The notes under the pieces: generated by a model | The model's input: the letters and a program-made list of their open reading frames with translations, nothing else | Databases searched by the model: none | What the model was told of the DNA's origin: nothing | Shown: positions 1-6,455 of the stretch, piece by piece | Position numbering within the stretch: position 1 is the stretch's first letter | Layout: each line of letters opens with the position of its first letter | Source of the DNA: Candidatus Brocadiia bacterium | GTDB lineage: Bacteria > Planctomycetota > MHYJ01 > WSZJ01 | NCBI GenBank assembly: GCA_013360825.1 | Contig: JABWAY010000185.1 | Location: 1-8,027 of the forward strand | DNA length: 8,027 bases | Direction of reading: 5' to 3' | Program-made: the position numbers and the translations under genes

Positions 1-153
1 GGCCGCGTCCCCGGACGGGGCCGGCGGGTCGGCGGTCTCCCCGCGTCTCAGCATCCAGCCCGCGAGGCAGGCGAGCACGCCGGCCGCGGCCAGCGCCGCT
101 GGAACTTTCCGGGACGGCGACGACACGGGAATCTGGGCAGGCATCCTTCTCAT
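1..153 (-). CDS. N-terminus of a membrane-anchored protein of unknown function (partial)
   Basis: Only the first 51 codons lie in the window; the gene runs off the left edge on the minus strand. The start ATG (153-151) is preceded by a good Shine-Dalgarno, GAGGAG, about 8 nt upstream, which decides it over the in-frame ATG three codons later. The translation begins MRRMPAQIPV, with a basic and polar stretch to about residue 16. A hydrophobic segment rich in Ala, Val, Leu and Gly follows at about residues 17-34, then RR and a Pro/Ala/Asp-rich linker. This looks like an uncleaved signal anchor (N-in, C-out) leading to an extracytoplasmic domain that is not visible. There is no lipobox Cys: Cys29 lies mid-segment without lipobox context. 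It is the next gene downstream of the lipoprotein at 344-967 on the same strand, but a terminator separates them. The family cannot be recognised from this fragment. Confidence 0.7.
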   Translation of the reverse strand, partial: MRRMPAQIPVSSPSRKVPAALAAAGVLACLAGWMLRRGETADPPAPSGDAA

Positions 154-294
154 GTCTCTTCTCCTCGCGATGTGGGACCTGGAAACCGGCTGACCCCCCC
201 GACGCGCGCAACCTTACGCCCGGCGGGAGGCAGGGGTGTCACCAGCACATGGGAGGATGTAGAGAGTTGTCAGCGCCCTCGGGGCGCGGGGCAT
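154..294. other. Intergenic spacer upstream of the left-edge gene
   Basis: This holds the presumed promoter region of the left-edge minus-strand gene. I see CTGACA (minus, 273-268) and GTGACA (minus, 242-237) as possible -35 boxes and TAAGGT (minus, 216-211) as a possible -10, but no pair has correct spacing, so no promoter is called. A perfect 6-bp hairpin, GCGCCC/GGGCGC (273-287), sits just past the T-tract of the lipoprotein terminator and may back it up. Confidence 0.4.
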
Positions 295-326
295 GAAAAA
301 ACCGGGCCCCCGCGCGGGGACCCGGT
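295..326 (-). terminator. Intrinsic terminator of the lipoprotein gene
   Basis: On the minus strand the lipoprotein stop codon is followed after 17 nt by a GC-rich hairpin. Its outer arms are ACCGGG and CCCGGT (plus positions 321-326 and 301-306), and the inner pairing is CCCC with GGGG around a GCGC centre. An uninterrupted run of six T residues (plus-strand A at 296-301) begins at the hairpin base. This is a textbook rho-independent terminator and insulates the left-edge gene from the lipoprotein gene. Confidence 0.85.
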
Positions 327-343
327 CGCAGCTGCCCACGGTC

Positions 344-967
344 CTACCGGTCGAACGTCATGTACCAGCGGCCGCCGTGTTTCTTCATCACCATCGGTCG
401 CTCCTTCCCCTCCGAAAGCGTCATGCATCGGGCCGTATCCCCCTCCTCCTTCACCGACTTGAGCGTGGCGTCCGGCTTGAGGTTGAACCCGTCCCCCGGC
501 TTCGAGTTCGCGTCGACCCAGGCGGCCATCTCCACGAAGAGCGCCTTCTTGTCCTTCACGTCCTTGAACAGCACCTTGAGCTGCGCCTTCATCTTCTCCG
601 GGTCGTTCATCTCGAGCTTCTCGGCCTTGTCCTCGTCGGGGACCCCGTGTTTCTTCCCGATCGCTTCGAACTCCGCCTTCTTCGCCTCGTCTCCCATCCC
701 CGCCATCGCGCCGATGAAGCTGAACATGAACACCGCCATGTCCTGGTCCTCCGGGTGGATGAGGTCGTAGAACGCGGGCCAGTCCTTCTTCTCCCCGGTG
801 GCTTTCAGCTTGTCGAACGCCTCCTGCGGCGTCGCGCCGCCGGTGGTCGCGGCGCCGCCGGTGCCGCCGCCGCCGGCGGACGGGGAACCTCCGCTGCCGG
901 AAGAGTCCGACTTGCCGCACGACGAAAGCAGGATGGCTGCGAGCAGGACTGCTGAAATTCGCGTCAT
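344..967 (-). CDS. Secreted lipoprotein of unknown function
   Basis: A 207-residue predicted lipoprotein. The N-terminus MTRISAVLLAAILLSSC is a lipoprotein signal peptide with lipobox L14-S15-S16-C17. Cys17 would be lipidated, and Gly18 at position +2 does not signal inner-membrane retention. Residues 18-46 are a Gly/Ser/Ala tether. The folded part (about 47-207) begins with a helical segment, PQEAFDKLKATGEKKDWPAFYDLIHPED, followed by a lysine- and glutamate-rich helical region. It ends in a beta-type segment with GGRWYMTFDR at the C-terminus. The pattern of an early W.AFYDLI helix and a terminal K.GGRWYM strand recalls NTF2-like or DUF4878-like accessory domains, but this is only a resemblance. 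The frame stays open upstream to 1099, but the start at 967 is chosen because AGGAG lies about 8 nt before it, the signal peptide begins there, and a promoter sits just upstream. The stop is TAG. It is transcribed divergently from the radical SAM gene and is probably monocistronic. Confidence 0.85.
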   Translation of the reverse strand: MTRISAVLLAAILLSSCGKSDSSGSGGSPSAGGGGTGGAATTGGATPQEAFDKLKATGEKKDWPAFYDLIHPEDQDMAVFMFSFIGAMAGMGDEAKKAEFEAIGKKHGVPDEDKAEKLEMNDPEKMKAQLKVLFKDVKDKKALFVEMAAWVDANSKPGDGFNLKPDATLKSVKEEGDTARCMTLSEGKERPMVMKKHGGRWYMTFDR

Positions 968-991
968 GGAGTTCTCCTGTGAAGTTGCGCG

Positions 992-1021
992 AGTATAACG
1001 GCCGGCGCCCATCCCTGTCCG
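992..1021 (-). promoter_or_regulatory. Sigma-70-like promoter of the lipoprotein gene
   Basis: On the minus strand CGGACA (plus 1016-1021; 4 of 6 matches to TTGACA) and TATACT (plus 992-997; 5 of 6 matches to TATAAT) are separated by 18 bp. The predicted start, near 985, gives a leader of about 18 nt that contains the AGGAG ribosome binding site at about 975-979. This is an A/T-rich island in very GC-rich DNA, which strengthens the call. Confidence 0.6.
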
Positions 1022-1053
1022 GGGCAGTACATCGGGTTTTCGCGGCAACACGG

Positions 1054-1059
1054 TATGAT
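1054..1059 (+). promoter_or_regulatory. -10 element just before the radical SAM gene (leaderless-type)
   Basis: TATGAT (5 of 6 matches to TATAAT) ends only 8 nt before the ATG at 1068. A transcript initiated 6-8 nt after the -10 box would begin at or within about 2 nt of the start codon, and there is no Shine-Dalgarno between them. No convincing -35 box lies 16-19 bp upstream. The arrangement matches the leaderless promoters known from Actinobacteria and Deinococcus; that it works the same way here is inference. Confidence 0.45.
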
Positions 1060-1067
1060 GGCGGGCG

Positions 1068-2372
1068 ATGCCCTCACCCCAGCTCCGCGTCCGCCTCATC
1101 TACCCGCGTTTCCGGAAATTTCTCGAGGGGCACGCGCGCCTCCAGCCCCTGATCCAGAAGCACCAGGTCGGGAACTACACGATGCCCCCGCCGCTCGGGC
1201 TCCCGCTTCTGGCCGCCCTGACCCCGCCCGATGTCGAGGTGCAGCTCACCGACGACAACATCGGGCAGCCGATCGACTGGGACGAGGAGGTCGACGCGGT
1301 CGCGATCAGTTTCTTCACGCCGCAGGCCGCGCGCGCCTACGAGATCGCCGACGCCTTCCGGGCGCGTGGCGTCCGGGTCATCCTGGGAGGGATTCACCCG
1401 ACCTGCTGTCCGGAGGAGGCGCTCGGGCACGCGGACGCGGTCTGTGTGGGGGAAGGGGAGCCGGTCTGGGGGGAGATTCTCTCGGACCTGCGCGCGGGGA
1501 CGCTCCGCAGCATCTACAGGCCGACCGGCGAGTACGACCTCGCGCAGATGCCGGTCCCGCGGCGGGAGATTTTCGCGGGGAAGGAGTACAGCTGGAGCGC
1601 GCATCTGGTGCTGGTGACGCGCGGCTGCCCGGTGCGGTGCACGGGGTGTCCGATCCCGCTCAAGGAAGGGCTCGACATCCGGTACCGGCCGGTTGAGAAG
1701 GTGATCGAGGACATCGAGAGCATGCCGTACAAGCAGTTCTACATCATCGACGACACGGTGATGCTCCCGAACAAGCGCAGGATCCAGAAGTACCTGCTCA
1801 GCCTGATGGAGCGGACCGCGGGGCGGGGGCTCAGCATCTTCCTGGCCTCGACGATGATGATGGACCCGGATCCGGAGTTCTACCGGAAGCTGAAGGCGGG
1901 CGGGACATCCTCGATGTACACGGTCTTCGGGTTCGACCGGCTGTCGCGGCGGCTGATGAGCGCGGACTGCACGGCCGCGGAGTGGCAGGCCGGGATCGAC
2001 CTCGTGCGCATGAACGAGGACGCGGGGATCCACTTCTTCGGCTCGTTCGGGATCGGGACCGAGGACCAGGACCCCGGCGTCTTCGACCGGATCCTCCAGT
2101 TCACGGACGAGGCGCGGATCGATCTGGCGGAGTTCTATATCGAGACTCCGTTCCCGGGGACGCCGTTCGGGATGGAACTCGAGAAGCAGGGTCGGATCCT
2201 GCACCGGAACTACGACCTCTGGAACACGGGGAACGTGGTCTTCAAACCGAAGAATTTCACGGAGGACGAGCTCCTGCAGGGGTTTCTCAGCCTGTGGGAG
2301 CAGTTCTACGACGGCAAGGACGAGAACCGGACGCTCCGGACCTTCGAGGGCGTCGCAAGCCGTCCGGTGTAG
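1068..2372 (+). CDS. Cobalamin-binding-domain radical SAM protein
   Basis: A 434-residue, complete B12-dependent-type radical SAM enzyme. Residues 1 to about 150 form the Rossmann-like B12-binding domain. It starts with the strand RLIYPRF and contains DAVAISFFTPQAARAYEIADAFRARG (about 76-101), GGIHPTCCPEEAL (107-119) and GEGEP (128-132). The radical SAM core carries the CxxxCxxC cluster motif as Cys187, Cys191 and Cys194 (RGCPVRCTGCP), which binds the 4Fe-4S cluster that cleaves S-adenosylmethionine. Later landmarks are GIGTED (328-333) and PFPGTPFG (361-368), where relatives commonly have PxPGTP. The C-terminal segment, about 380-430, includes VVFKPKNFTEDELLQGF, as in the BchE/hopanoid-type branch. 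Relatives methylate or rearrange unactivated carbons, but the substrate here cannot be read from the sequence. It is probably cytoplasmic: no signal peptide. The ATG at 1068 gives the expected N-terminus (a basic strand and IYPRF), although no Shine-Dalgarno precedes it. The stop is TAG. No pathway partner is adjacent. Confidence 0.88.
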   Translation: MPSPQLRVRLIYPRFRKFLEGHARLQPLIQKHQVGNYTMPPPLGLPLLAALTPPDVEVQLTDDNIGQPIDWDEEVDAVAISFFTPQAARAYEIADAFRARGVRVILGGIHPTCCPEEALGHADAVCVGEGEPVWGEILSDLRAGTLRSIYRPTGEYDLAQMPVPRREIFAGKEYSWSAHLVLVTRGCPVRCTGCPIPLKEGLDIRYRPVEKVIEDIESMPYKQFYIIDDTVMLPNKRRIQKYLLSLMERTAGRGLSIFLASTMMMDPDPEFYRKLKAGGTSSMYTVFGFDRLSRRLMSADCTAAEWQAGIDLVRMNEDAGIHFFGSFGIGTEDQDPGVFDRILQFTDEARIDLAEFYIETPFPGTPFGMELEKQGRILHRNYDLWNTGNVVFKPKNFTEDELLQGFLSLWEQFYDGKDENRTLRTFEGVASRPV

Positions 2373-2424
2373 GAACCCGTCGGCGCGGCGTTCTCGGAAC
2401 TGCCAGAGCCCCCGGAATTCCGCA

Positions 2425-2452
2425 TTGTCCCGCCCCCGGCCCGCCCTACGAT
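2425..2452 (+). promoter_or_regulatory. Candidate promoter of the HEAT/VWA gene
   Basis: TTGTCC (2425-2430, 4 of 6 matches to TTGACA) and TACGAT (2447-2452, 4 of 6 matches to TATAAT) are separated by 16 bp. Initiation near 2459 would give a leader of about 55 nt ending in the GGAGG ribosome binding site at 2506-2510. It lies in the 142-bp gap after the radical SAM stop, where no intrinsic terminator is visible, so readthrough from upstream also remains possible. Confidence 0.4.
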
Positions 2453-2514
2453 CCGCGCTGGTCCGGTTCGCTCCTTCCCGACCCGACAGAAACCCCTGAG
2501 ACTCCGGAGGATTC

Positions 2515-4128
2515 ATGTTCTCCCGCCGTCTGTTCCCCGCCGTGCTCGCGGCCGGTTTCGCCGTGCTCGCCCTGTGCGTCGGCCCCGCGTTTTCCAAGCC
2601 GACCGCGGAGGAGTGGAAGAAGATCGACGCGGAGGCGCGGCGGGCGTTCGGGACGACCGACGGCGATGCGCGGGTCCGGGCCGCCGAAGCCCTCGGGGCG
2701 GCGGATTGCGTCGAGGGCGTCAAACTCCTGGTCCAGCTTCTCAATGCCCCCGACCGGGCCCTGCTCGCCGCGGAAGCCGCCCGGGATGCCTACGAGCCGG
2801 AGTTCTACGCCGCGGTCGAACGGATCAACAAGCTCGCGAAACAGAACAACAACCAGGTCAGCATCGGCGAGGCCGAGGCGTTCGAGAAGAAGGCGAAGGA
2901 GATGGCGGACCGGAACCAGAAGGTGTCGGAGCTGTCGGCGGTCGCGTACGCCATCGGGGACGCGCTGACGAAAACGCGCGATGCCGACGCGGTCGCCTGG
3001 CTGGTCAACGAAGGGCTGAAGGACAAGCAGTGGCGCGCCCGCACCGCCGTGGCGCTCGCCCTCGGTTTCGCCCCCGCCGACAACCCGACGCCCACCCCGG
3101 CCCTGCTGGCGGCCCTCGCCGACAAGGACGGCCGCGTGCGCGGCGCCGCCATCGAGGCGCTCGGCCGGCGCGGCGCGAAGGACGCCGCCAGCGCCATCCT
3201 CGCCGCCCTCGACGATGAACGCTGGCAGGTGCGCGTCTCCGCCGCCGATGCCCTCGGCGTCCTCGCCGTGCGCGAGACCGTCGGACCCCTGATCGCCCAC
3301 ATGCAGAAAGAGGACGGCCGCCTCCGCGAGGACATCGACCGCGCCCTCAAGGCGATCACCGGCATCACCTTCCGGGCCGATCCGCTCGGCTGGAAGGGCT
3401 GGTGGGAGCTGAACGGCGCCGACTGGGACAGCGGGAAGCTCGTGAAGAAGGAGGAGCCGAAGGAGCCTGCGGAGGGGGGCGGCGAGGCGGCGAAGGACGC
3501 GGGCGCGGCCGGAAAGACCGTCACCTTCTACGGGATCGAAACCAAGTCCAAGAACCTGATCTTCGTCGTCGACGTCTCCGGCAGCATGAGCGAGGACGCC
3601 GCGCTCGCGCCGGACGCCGCCAGCGGGCGCGTCCCGGGACAGGGGCCGAAGGGGAAGCGGAAGATCGATGTGGCGCGGTATGAACTGTCGAAGGCGATCG
3701 GGCAGCTTCCGGACGACGCGCGGTTCAACATCATCATGTTCTCAGTCGAGGCGAAGATCTATTCCCCCGCGAAGATGGTCGTCGCGAACAAGGCGACGCG
3801 CACGGCGGCCCAGAAATTCGCGGAGACGCTCGAACCCCAGGAGGGGACGAACATCCACGACGCGCTGGAGCGGGCGTTCGAGCTCGCCGGCGGCGGCGGG
3901 ATGCAGGTCGATGAGAACTACAAGGGGAGCGTGGACACGATCTTCTTCCTCACCGACGGGACACCGACGCTCGGGAAGATCACGGATCCCGTCAAGATCG
4001 CGGACCTGGTGAAGAAGTGGAACGCGATCCGCAAGATCCGCATCCACTGCATCGGGATCGGAAAGCATGCGGAGGACCTGCTGAAGCGGCTGTCGGACGA
4101 GAGCGGCGGGACGTACGTGAAGCGGTAA
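2515..4128 (+). CDS. Secreted HEAT-repeat and von Willebrand factor A (VWA) domain protein
   Basis: A 537-residue exported protein. Residues 1-27 are a signal peptide (MFSRRLF, hydrophobic core, probable cut after AFS27). HEAT or PBS-lyase-type helical repeats occupy about 33-283, clearest at ARVRAAEALGA (52-62), WRARTAVALALG (173-184), GRVRGAAIEALG (206-217) and WQVRVSAADALG (237-248). A W..WW motif (GWKGWWELNG, 292-301) follows; I associate it with planctomycete HEAT/VWA proteins. A charged Lys/Glu/Gly/Ala linker leads to the VWA domain (about 334-537). Its MIDAS metal site is complete: D353-x-S355-x-S357 in DVSGSMS, T445 in EGTN, and D481 in LTDGTPT. A 20-odd-residue Gly/Pro/Lys insertion (about 361-383) follows the MIDAS loop. 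Such proteins are expected to bind protein ligands outside the cytoplasm through a divalent metal; the ligand is unknown. GGAGG ends 4 nt before the ATG and fixes the start. The stop is TAA, 14 bp from the stop of the convergent small gene. Third-position base use shifts abruptly in the HEAT region. Confidence 0.9.
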   Translation: MFSRRLFPAVLAAGFAVLALCVGPAFSKPTAEEWKKIDAEARRAFGTTDGDARVRAAEALGAADCVEGVKLLVQLLNAPDRALLAAEAARDAYEPEFYAAVERINKLAKQNNNQVSIGEAEAFEKKAKEMADRNQKVSELSAVAYAIGDALTKTRDADAVAWLVNEGLKDKQWRARTAVALALGFAPADNPTPTPALLAALADKDGRVRGAAIEALGRRGAKDAASAILAALDDERWQVRVSAADALGVLAVRETVGPLIAHMQKEDGRLREDIDRALKAITGITFRADPLGWKGWWELNGADWDSGKLVKKEEPKEPAEGGGEAAKDAGAAGKTVTFYGIETKSKNLIFVVDVSGSMSEDAALAPDAASGRVPGQGPKGKRKIDVARYELSKAIGQLPDDARFNIIMFSVEAKIYSPAKMVVANKATRTAAQKFAETLEPQEGTNIHDALERAFELAGGGGMQVDENYKGSVDTIFFLTDGTPTLGKITDPVKIADLVKKWNAIRKIRIHCIGIGKHAEDLLKRLSDESGGTYVKR

Positions 4129-4142
4129 GAGTGGGGGAGGGG

Positions 4143-4541
4143 TTACTTCTGCGGCCCGATTCCGTTCGGGAGCAGGGCGGAGAGGCTTCCGTCCTTTCCC
4201 CGGGTGACATGGGCGCGGACCGCATCGCCGACAGCGGGGACCGAGTGGCCGCTGGCACCCGCCCACCCCGCCGGGCGTTTCTTCGCCTGCCAGACTTTGA
4301 CGTAGACGACCTCGCCGGCGGCGAGCCCCTCGCCTTTCTCCGTCCCCTCAACGGCGACTTCGACGATCGATCGTGTCGTCACGTGATCCCCTGACCCCTC
4401 GTCATAACTGTAAACGGCAACGACCTTTCCGATGACGATGTGGCTCGCCTGCTCCTTCAGCTGCTCCGGTGTCATGAGCGGGACTTCGGCGAAGGAAATC
4501 AGGCAGAGGGCAGCGACCGCGGCCAGCGTGAGACGCTTCAT
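4143..4541 (-). CDS. Small secreted protein of unknown function
   Basis: A 132-residue protein with a cleavable signal peptide, MKRLTLAAVAALCLISFA, probably cut after S16-F17-A18. Cys13 is not in a lipobox, so this is not a lipoprotein. The mature part begins with a short helix, TPEQLKEQASHIVIGKVVAV. Alternating strands follow: RSIVEVAVEGTEKGEG, EVVYVKVWQ, and DAVRAHVTRGKDGSLSALLPNG. A GW-GASGH segment (about 92-99) sits between the strands. This suggests a small beta-barrel or beta-sandwich domain. I recall similar short secreted proteins with a central ASHIV-G-V strand in Planctomycetota, but they have no established function. The start is supported by AAGGAG (plus 4547-4552) 5 nt upstream. 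The stop is TAA. It converges on the HEAT/VWA gene with only 14 bp between the stops and diverges from the peptidase gene. No promoter is obvious. Confidence 0.8.
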   Translation of the reverse strand: MKRLTLAAVAALCLISFAEVPLMTPEQLKEQASHIVIGKVVAVYSYDEGSGDHVTTRSIVEVAVEGTEKGEGLAAGEVVYVKVWQAKKRPAGWAGASGHSVPAVGDAVRAHVTRGKDGSLSALLPNGIGPQK

Positions 4542-4708
4542 GGGGGCTCCTTGTGAGTTTCGAGGTCAGGCCGGACACCCATTGGAGCGCAGCCGCTCCC
4601 GCGGAGTTCACGGATTCCGGAAGATCCCGGCCGCCCGGGCGGGTCACAACCCTCCCCCGGTAAAACCGCTTGTTTCCCCCACCGGCACCCTTTACCGTTT
4701 CCAGCTGC
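4542..4708. other. Divergent intergenic region between the small secreted protein and the M3 peptidase
   Basis: This 167-bp gap must carry both divergent promoters. For the peptidase, TTGTTT (4670-4675) and TACCGT (4693-4698) are 17 bp apart and would start transcription within a few nucleotides of the ATG at 4709. No pair is convincing on the minus strand. A 12-nt perfect palindrome, CCGCCCGGGCGG (4631-4642), and a 6-bp inverted repeat, GGTAAA/TTTACC (4659-4664 and 4691-4696), overlap this region. Either could be an operator or could be chance in GC-rich DNA. Confidence 0.35.
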
Positions 4709-6391
4709 ATGCCCTTCACCATCGACGACATCGAGGCCCCGACCCCGGACCCGGCCGCGATCGCCCGGGAGTACGAGGCGATACACGCGTCTCTCGACCG
4801 CGCGACGACGCCGGAGGGGCGCCTGGTGGCGATCAGCGCCTGGGACGATCTGCGCCGGCGGATCGAGACCTGGAGTTCGCTGGTCGGCCTTCATTTTCAG
4901 CAGGACACCGGGAACGAGGAGTTCCGGAAGGCGCGGGAGTACCGGGACGGGATCGTGCCGAAGCTGACGGAGCTGGAGGTCGCGGTCAAACGGAAGCTGC
5001 TGGAGGCGCCGTACCGGGAGGAGCTGGAGCGGACGTTCGGGAAGCAGGCGTTCGCGCTGTGGGAGGCCGACGTGATGGCCTTCGATCCGGCGATCGCGCC
5101 GTCGCTGGTCGCGGAGGCGAAGCTGGAGGCGTCGTACGGGGAGCTCATGGCCGCCGCGGAGGTGGAGTTCCAGGGCGGGAAGCACAACCTGTCGAGCATT
5201 GTGAAGTTCCGCGAGGACCCGGACCGCGGCGTCCGGCACGGTGCGGAAATGGCGCGGTGGGGATGGTTTGCGAAGAACCGTCCCGCGCTCGACCGCATCT
5301 ACGGCGAGCTGGTCGCGCTTCGGCACGGGATGGCGCGGACGCTCGGGTTCGAGAACTACATCGGGCTCGGGTACAAGCGGATGAAGCGTGTGGACTACGG
5401 CCAGGCGGACGTGGAGCGCTTCCGTGCCGAGGTCCGGGAGCATCTGGTGCCGCTGGCCGCGGACCTGCGGCGCAGGCAGGCGGCGGCGCTCGGCGTCGAA
5501 AAGCTGATGTTCTGGGACGACGTCGTCCACGACCCGACTGGAAATCCCGCGCCGCAGGGCGACCACGACTGGATGATCGAGCGGGCGAAGGAGATGTTCG
5601 ACGGGATGGGGAAGGATCTCGGCGGGTTCTTCCGGATGATGACGGAGGCCCGGCTGACCGACCTCAAGAACAGGGACCGGAAGGCGCCGGGCGGATTCTG
5701 CACCGGGTTTCCCGTCTACGGCGTCCCGTACATTTTCGCCAACTTCAACGGCACGAAGCATGATGTCGAGGTCTTCACGCACGAGATGGGGCACGCCTAT
5801 CAGGGGTACCGGAGCCGCCGGCAGCCGCTCATCGACTACCTCTGGCCGACCCTGGAGTCGTGCGAGATCCACTCGATGGGGCTGGAATTCCTCGCCTGGC
5901 CGCACATGGAGAAATTCTTCGGCGGGGATGCGGAAAGGTTCCGCCGTCTCCACCTCGCCCAGGCGCTCCTGTTCATCCCGTACGGCGTCGCGGTCGATCA
6001 CTTCCAGCATCTCGTCTACGCACGGCCCGAGGCCTCGCCGGCGGAGCGGCACGCGATGTGGCAGGAAATGGAGCGGACGTATCTGCCGTGGCGCGACTAC
6101 GGCGATCTCCCTCACGTGTCGGAGGGCGGATTCTGGCAGTTCCAGCGCCACATCTACCTGAGCCCGTTCTACTACATCGACTACACGCTGGCGCAGACCT
6201 GCGCGCTGCAGCTCTGGACGCGCTCCCAGACCGACCCCGCGGGGACCCTCGCCACGTACGAGGAGCTCTGCGAGCGGGGGGGAGAGGCGCCGTTCCAGGA
6301 GCTCGTGAGGGGCGCGGGGCTTGTCTCGCCCTTTGAGCCCGGGTGCCTGCAGGAGGTCGTCGCGACGGCGCGCAAGGCGCTCGGCCGGTAG
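4709..6391 (+). CDS. M3-family zinc oligoendopeptidase
   Basis: A 560-residue metallopeptidase predicted to cut short peptides in the cytoplasm, since it has no signal peptide. The zinc site is H358-E359-M360-G361-H362 (FTHEMGHAYQG): the two His bind zinc and Glu359 activates water. The third ligand is probably Glu386 in SCEIHSMGLEF, 24 residues after His362, as in M3 enzymes. Substrate-binding landmarks follow: GGFWQFQRHIYLSPFYYIDYTLAQ (about 473-496) corresponds to the conserved C-terminal His/Tyr block of the family. GFCTGFPVYGVPYIFANFNGT (329-349) is the usual strand before the active-site helix. The length is typical of the shorter non-PepF M3 oligoendopeptidases (about 550 residues, versus about 600 for PepF). 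The frame is open back to a TTG at 4670, but the ATG at 4709 gives the natural N-terminus MPFTIDDIEAP. No Shine-Dalgarno is visible, so initiation may be leaderless. The stop is TAG, followed by a strong hairpin. Confidence 0.92.
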   Translation: MPFTIDDIEAPTPDPAAIAREYEAIHASLDRATTPEGRLVAISAWDDLRRRIETWSSLVGLHFQQDTGNEEFRKAREYRDGIVPKLTELEVAVKRKLLEAPYREELERTFGKQAFALWEADVMAFDPAIAPSLVAEAKLEASYGELMAAAEVEFQGGKHNLSSIVKFREDPDRGVRHGAEMARWGWFAKNRPALDRIYGELVALRHGMARTLGFENYIGLGYKRMKRVDYGQADVERFRAEVREHLVPLAADLRRRQAAALGVEKLMFWDDVVHDPTGNPAPQGDHDWMIERAKEMFDGMGKDLGGFFRMMTEARLTDLKNRDRKAPGGFCTGFPVYGVPYIFANFNGTKHDVEVFTHEMGHAYQGYRSRRQPLIDYLWPTLESCEIHSMGLEFLAWPHMEKFFGGDAERFRRLHLAQALLFIPYGVAVDHFQHLVYARPEASPAERHAMWQEMERTYLPWRDYGDLPHVSEGGFWQFQRHIYLSPFYYIDYTLAQTCALQLWTRSQTDPAGTLATYEELCERGGEAPFQELVRGAGLVSPFEPGCLQEVVATARKALGR

Positions 6392-6415
6392 ACGCTCCGC
6401 CTCCTGAAACCGTCT

Positions 6416-6451
6416 CCGGCCCGGAAGCCCCGTCGGGAGCCTCCGGGCCGG
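6416..6451. terminator. Shared hairpin between the convergent peptidase and selenoprotein genes
   Basis: A 10-bp perfect stem, CCGGCCCGGA (6416-6425) with TCCGGGCCGG (6442-6451), continues inward with GC (6427-6428) pairing GC (6439-6440) and CCC (6429-6431) pairing GGG (6435-6437), around a GTC loop. It begins 24 nt after the peptidase stop and ends 4 nt before the selenoprotein stop. On the plus strand five T residues (6460-6464) follow after an 8-nt gap. On the minus strand only TTT follows. It probably serves both convergent genes, more strongly on the plus strand. Confidence 0.6.
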
Positions 6452-6455
6452 CGGG

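Noticed and set aside
270..955. Overlapping ORFs on both strands across the lipoprotein gene
   Set aside because: Their translations are Arg/His/Gly-rich without structure, whereas the chosen frame has a signal peptide, lipobox, ribosome binding site, promoter and terminator.
1074..2744. Long minus-strand ORF of 556 codons across the radical SAM gene and beyond
   Set aside because: It is antisense to a gene with intact catalytic motifs. Its translation is Arg/Pro/Val-rich with no recognisable domain, as is typical of shadow frames in GC-rich DNA.
4659..4696. GGTAAA/TTTACC inverted repeat as a peptidase operator
   Set aside because: The arms are only 6 bp with a 26-bp separation and no extension of homology; too weak to call as a regulatory site.
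4538..6151. Minus-strand ORF of 537 codons opposite the M3 peptidase
   Set aside because: A shadow of the peptidase gene: low-complexity Arg/Leu/Pro/Glu composition and no domain, while the plus strand has the complete HExxH enzyme.
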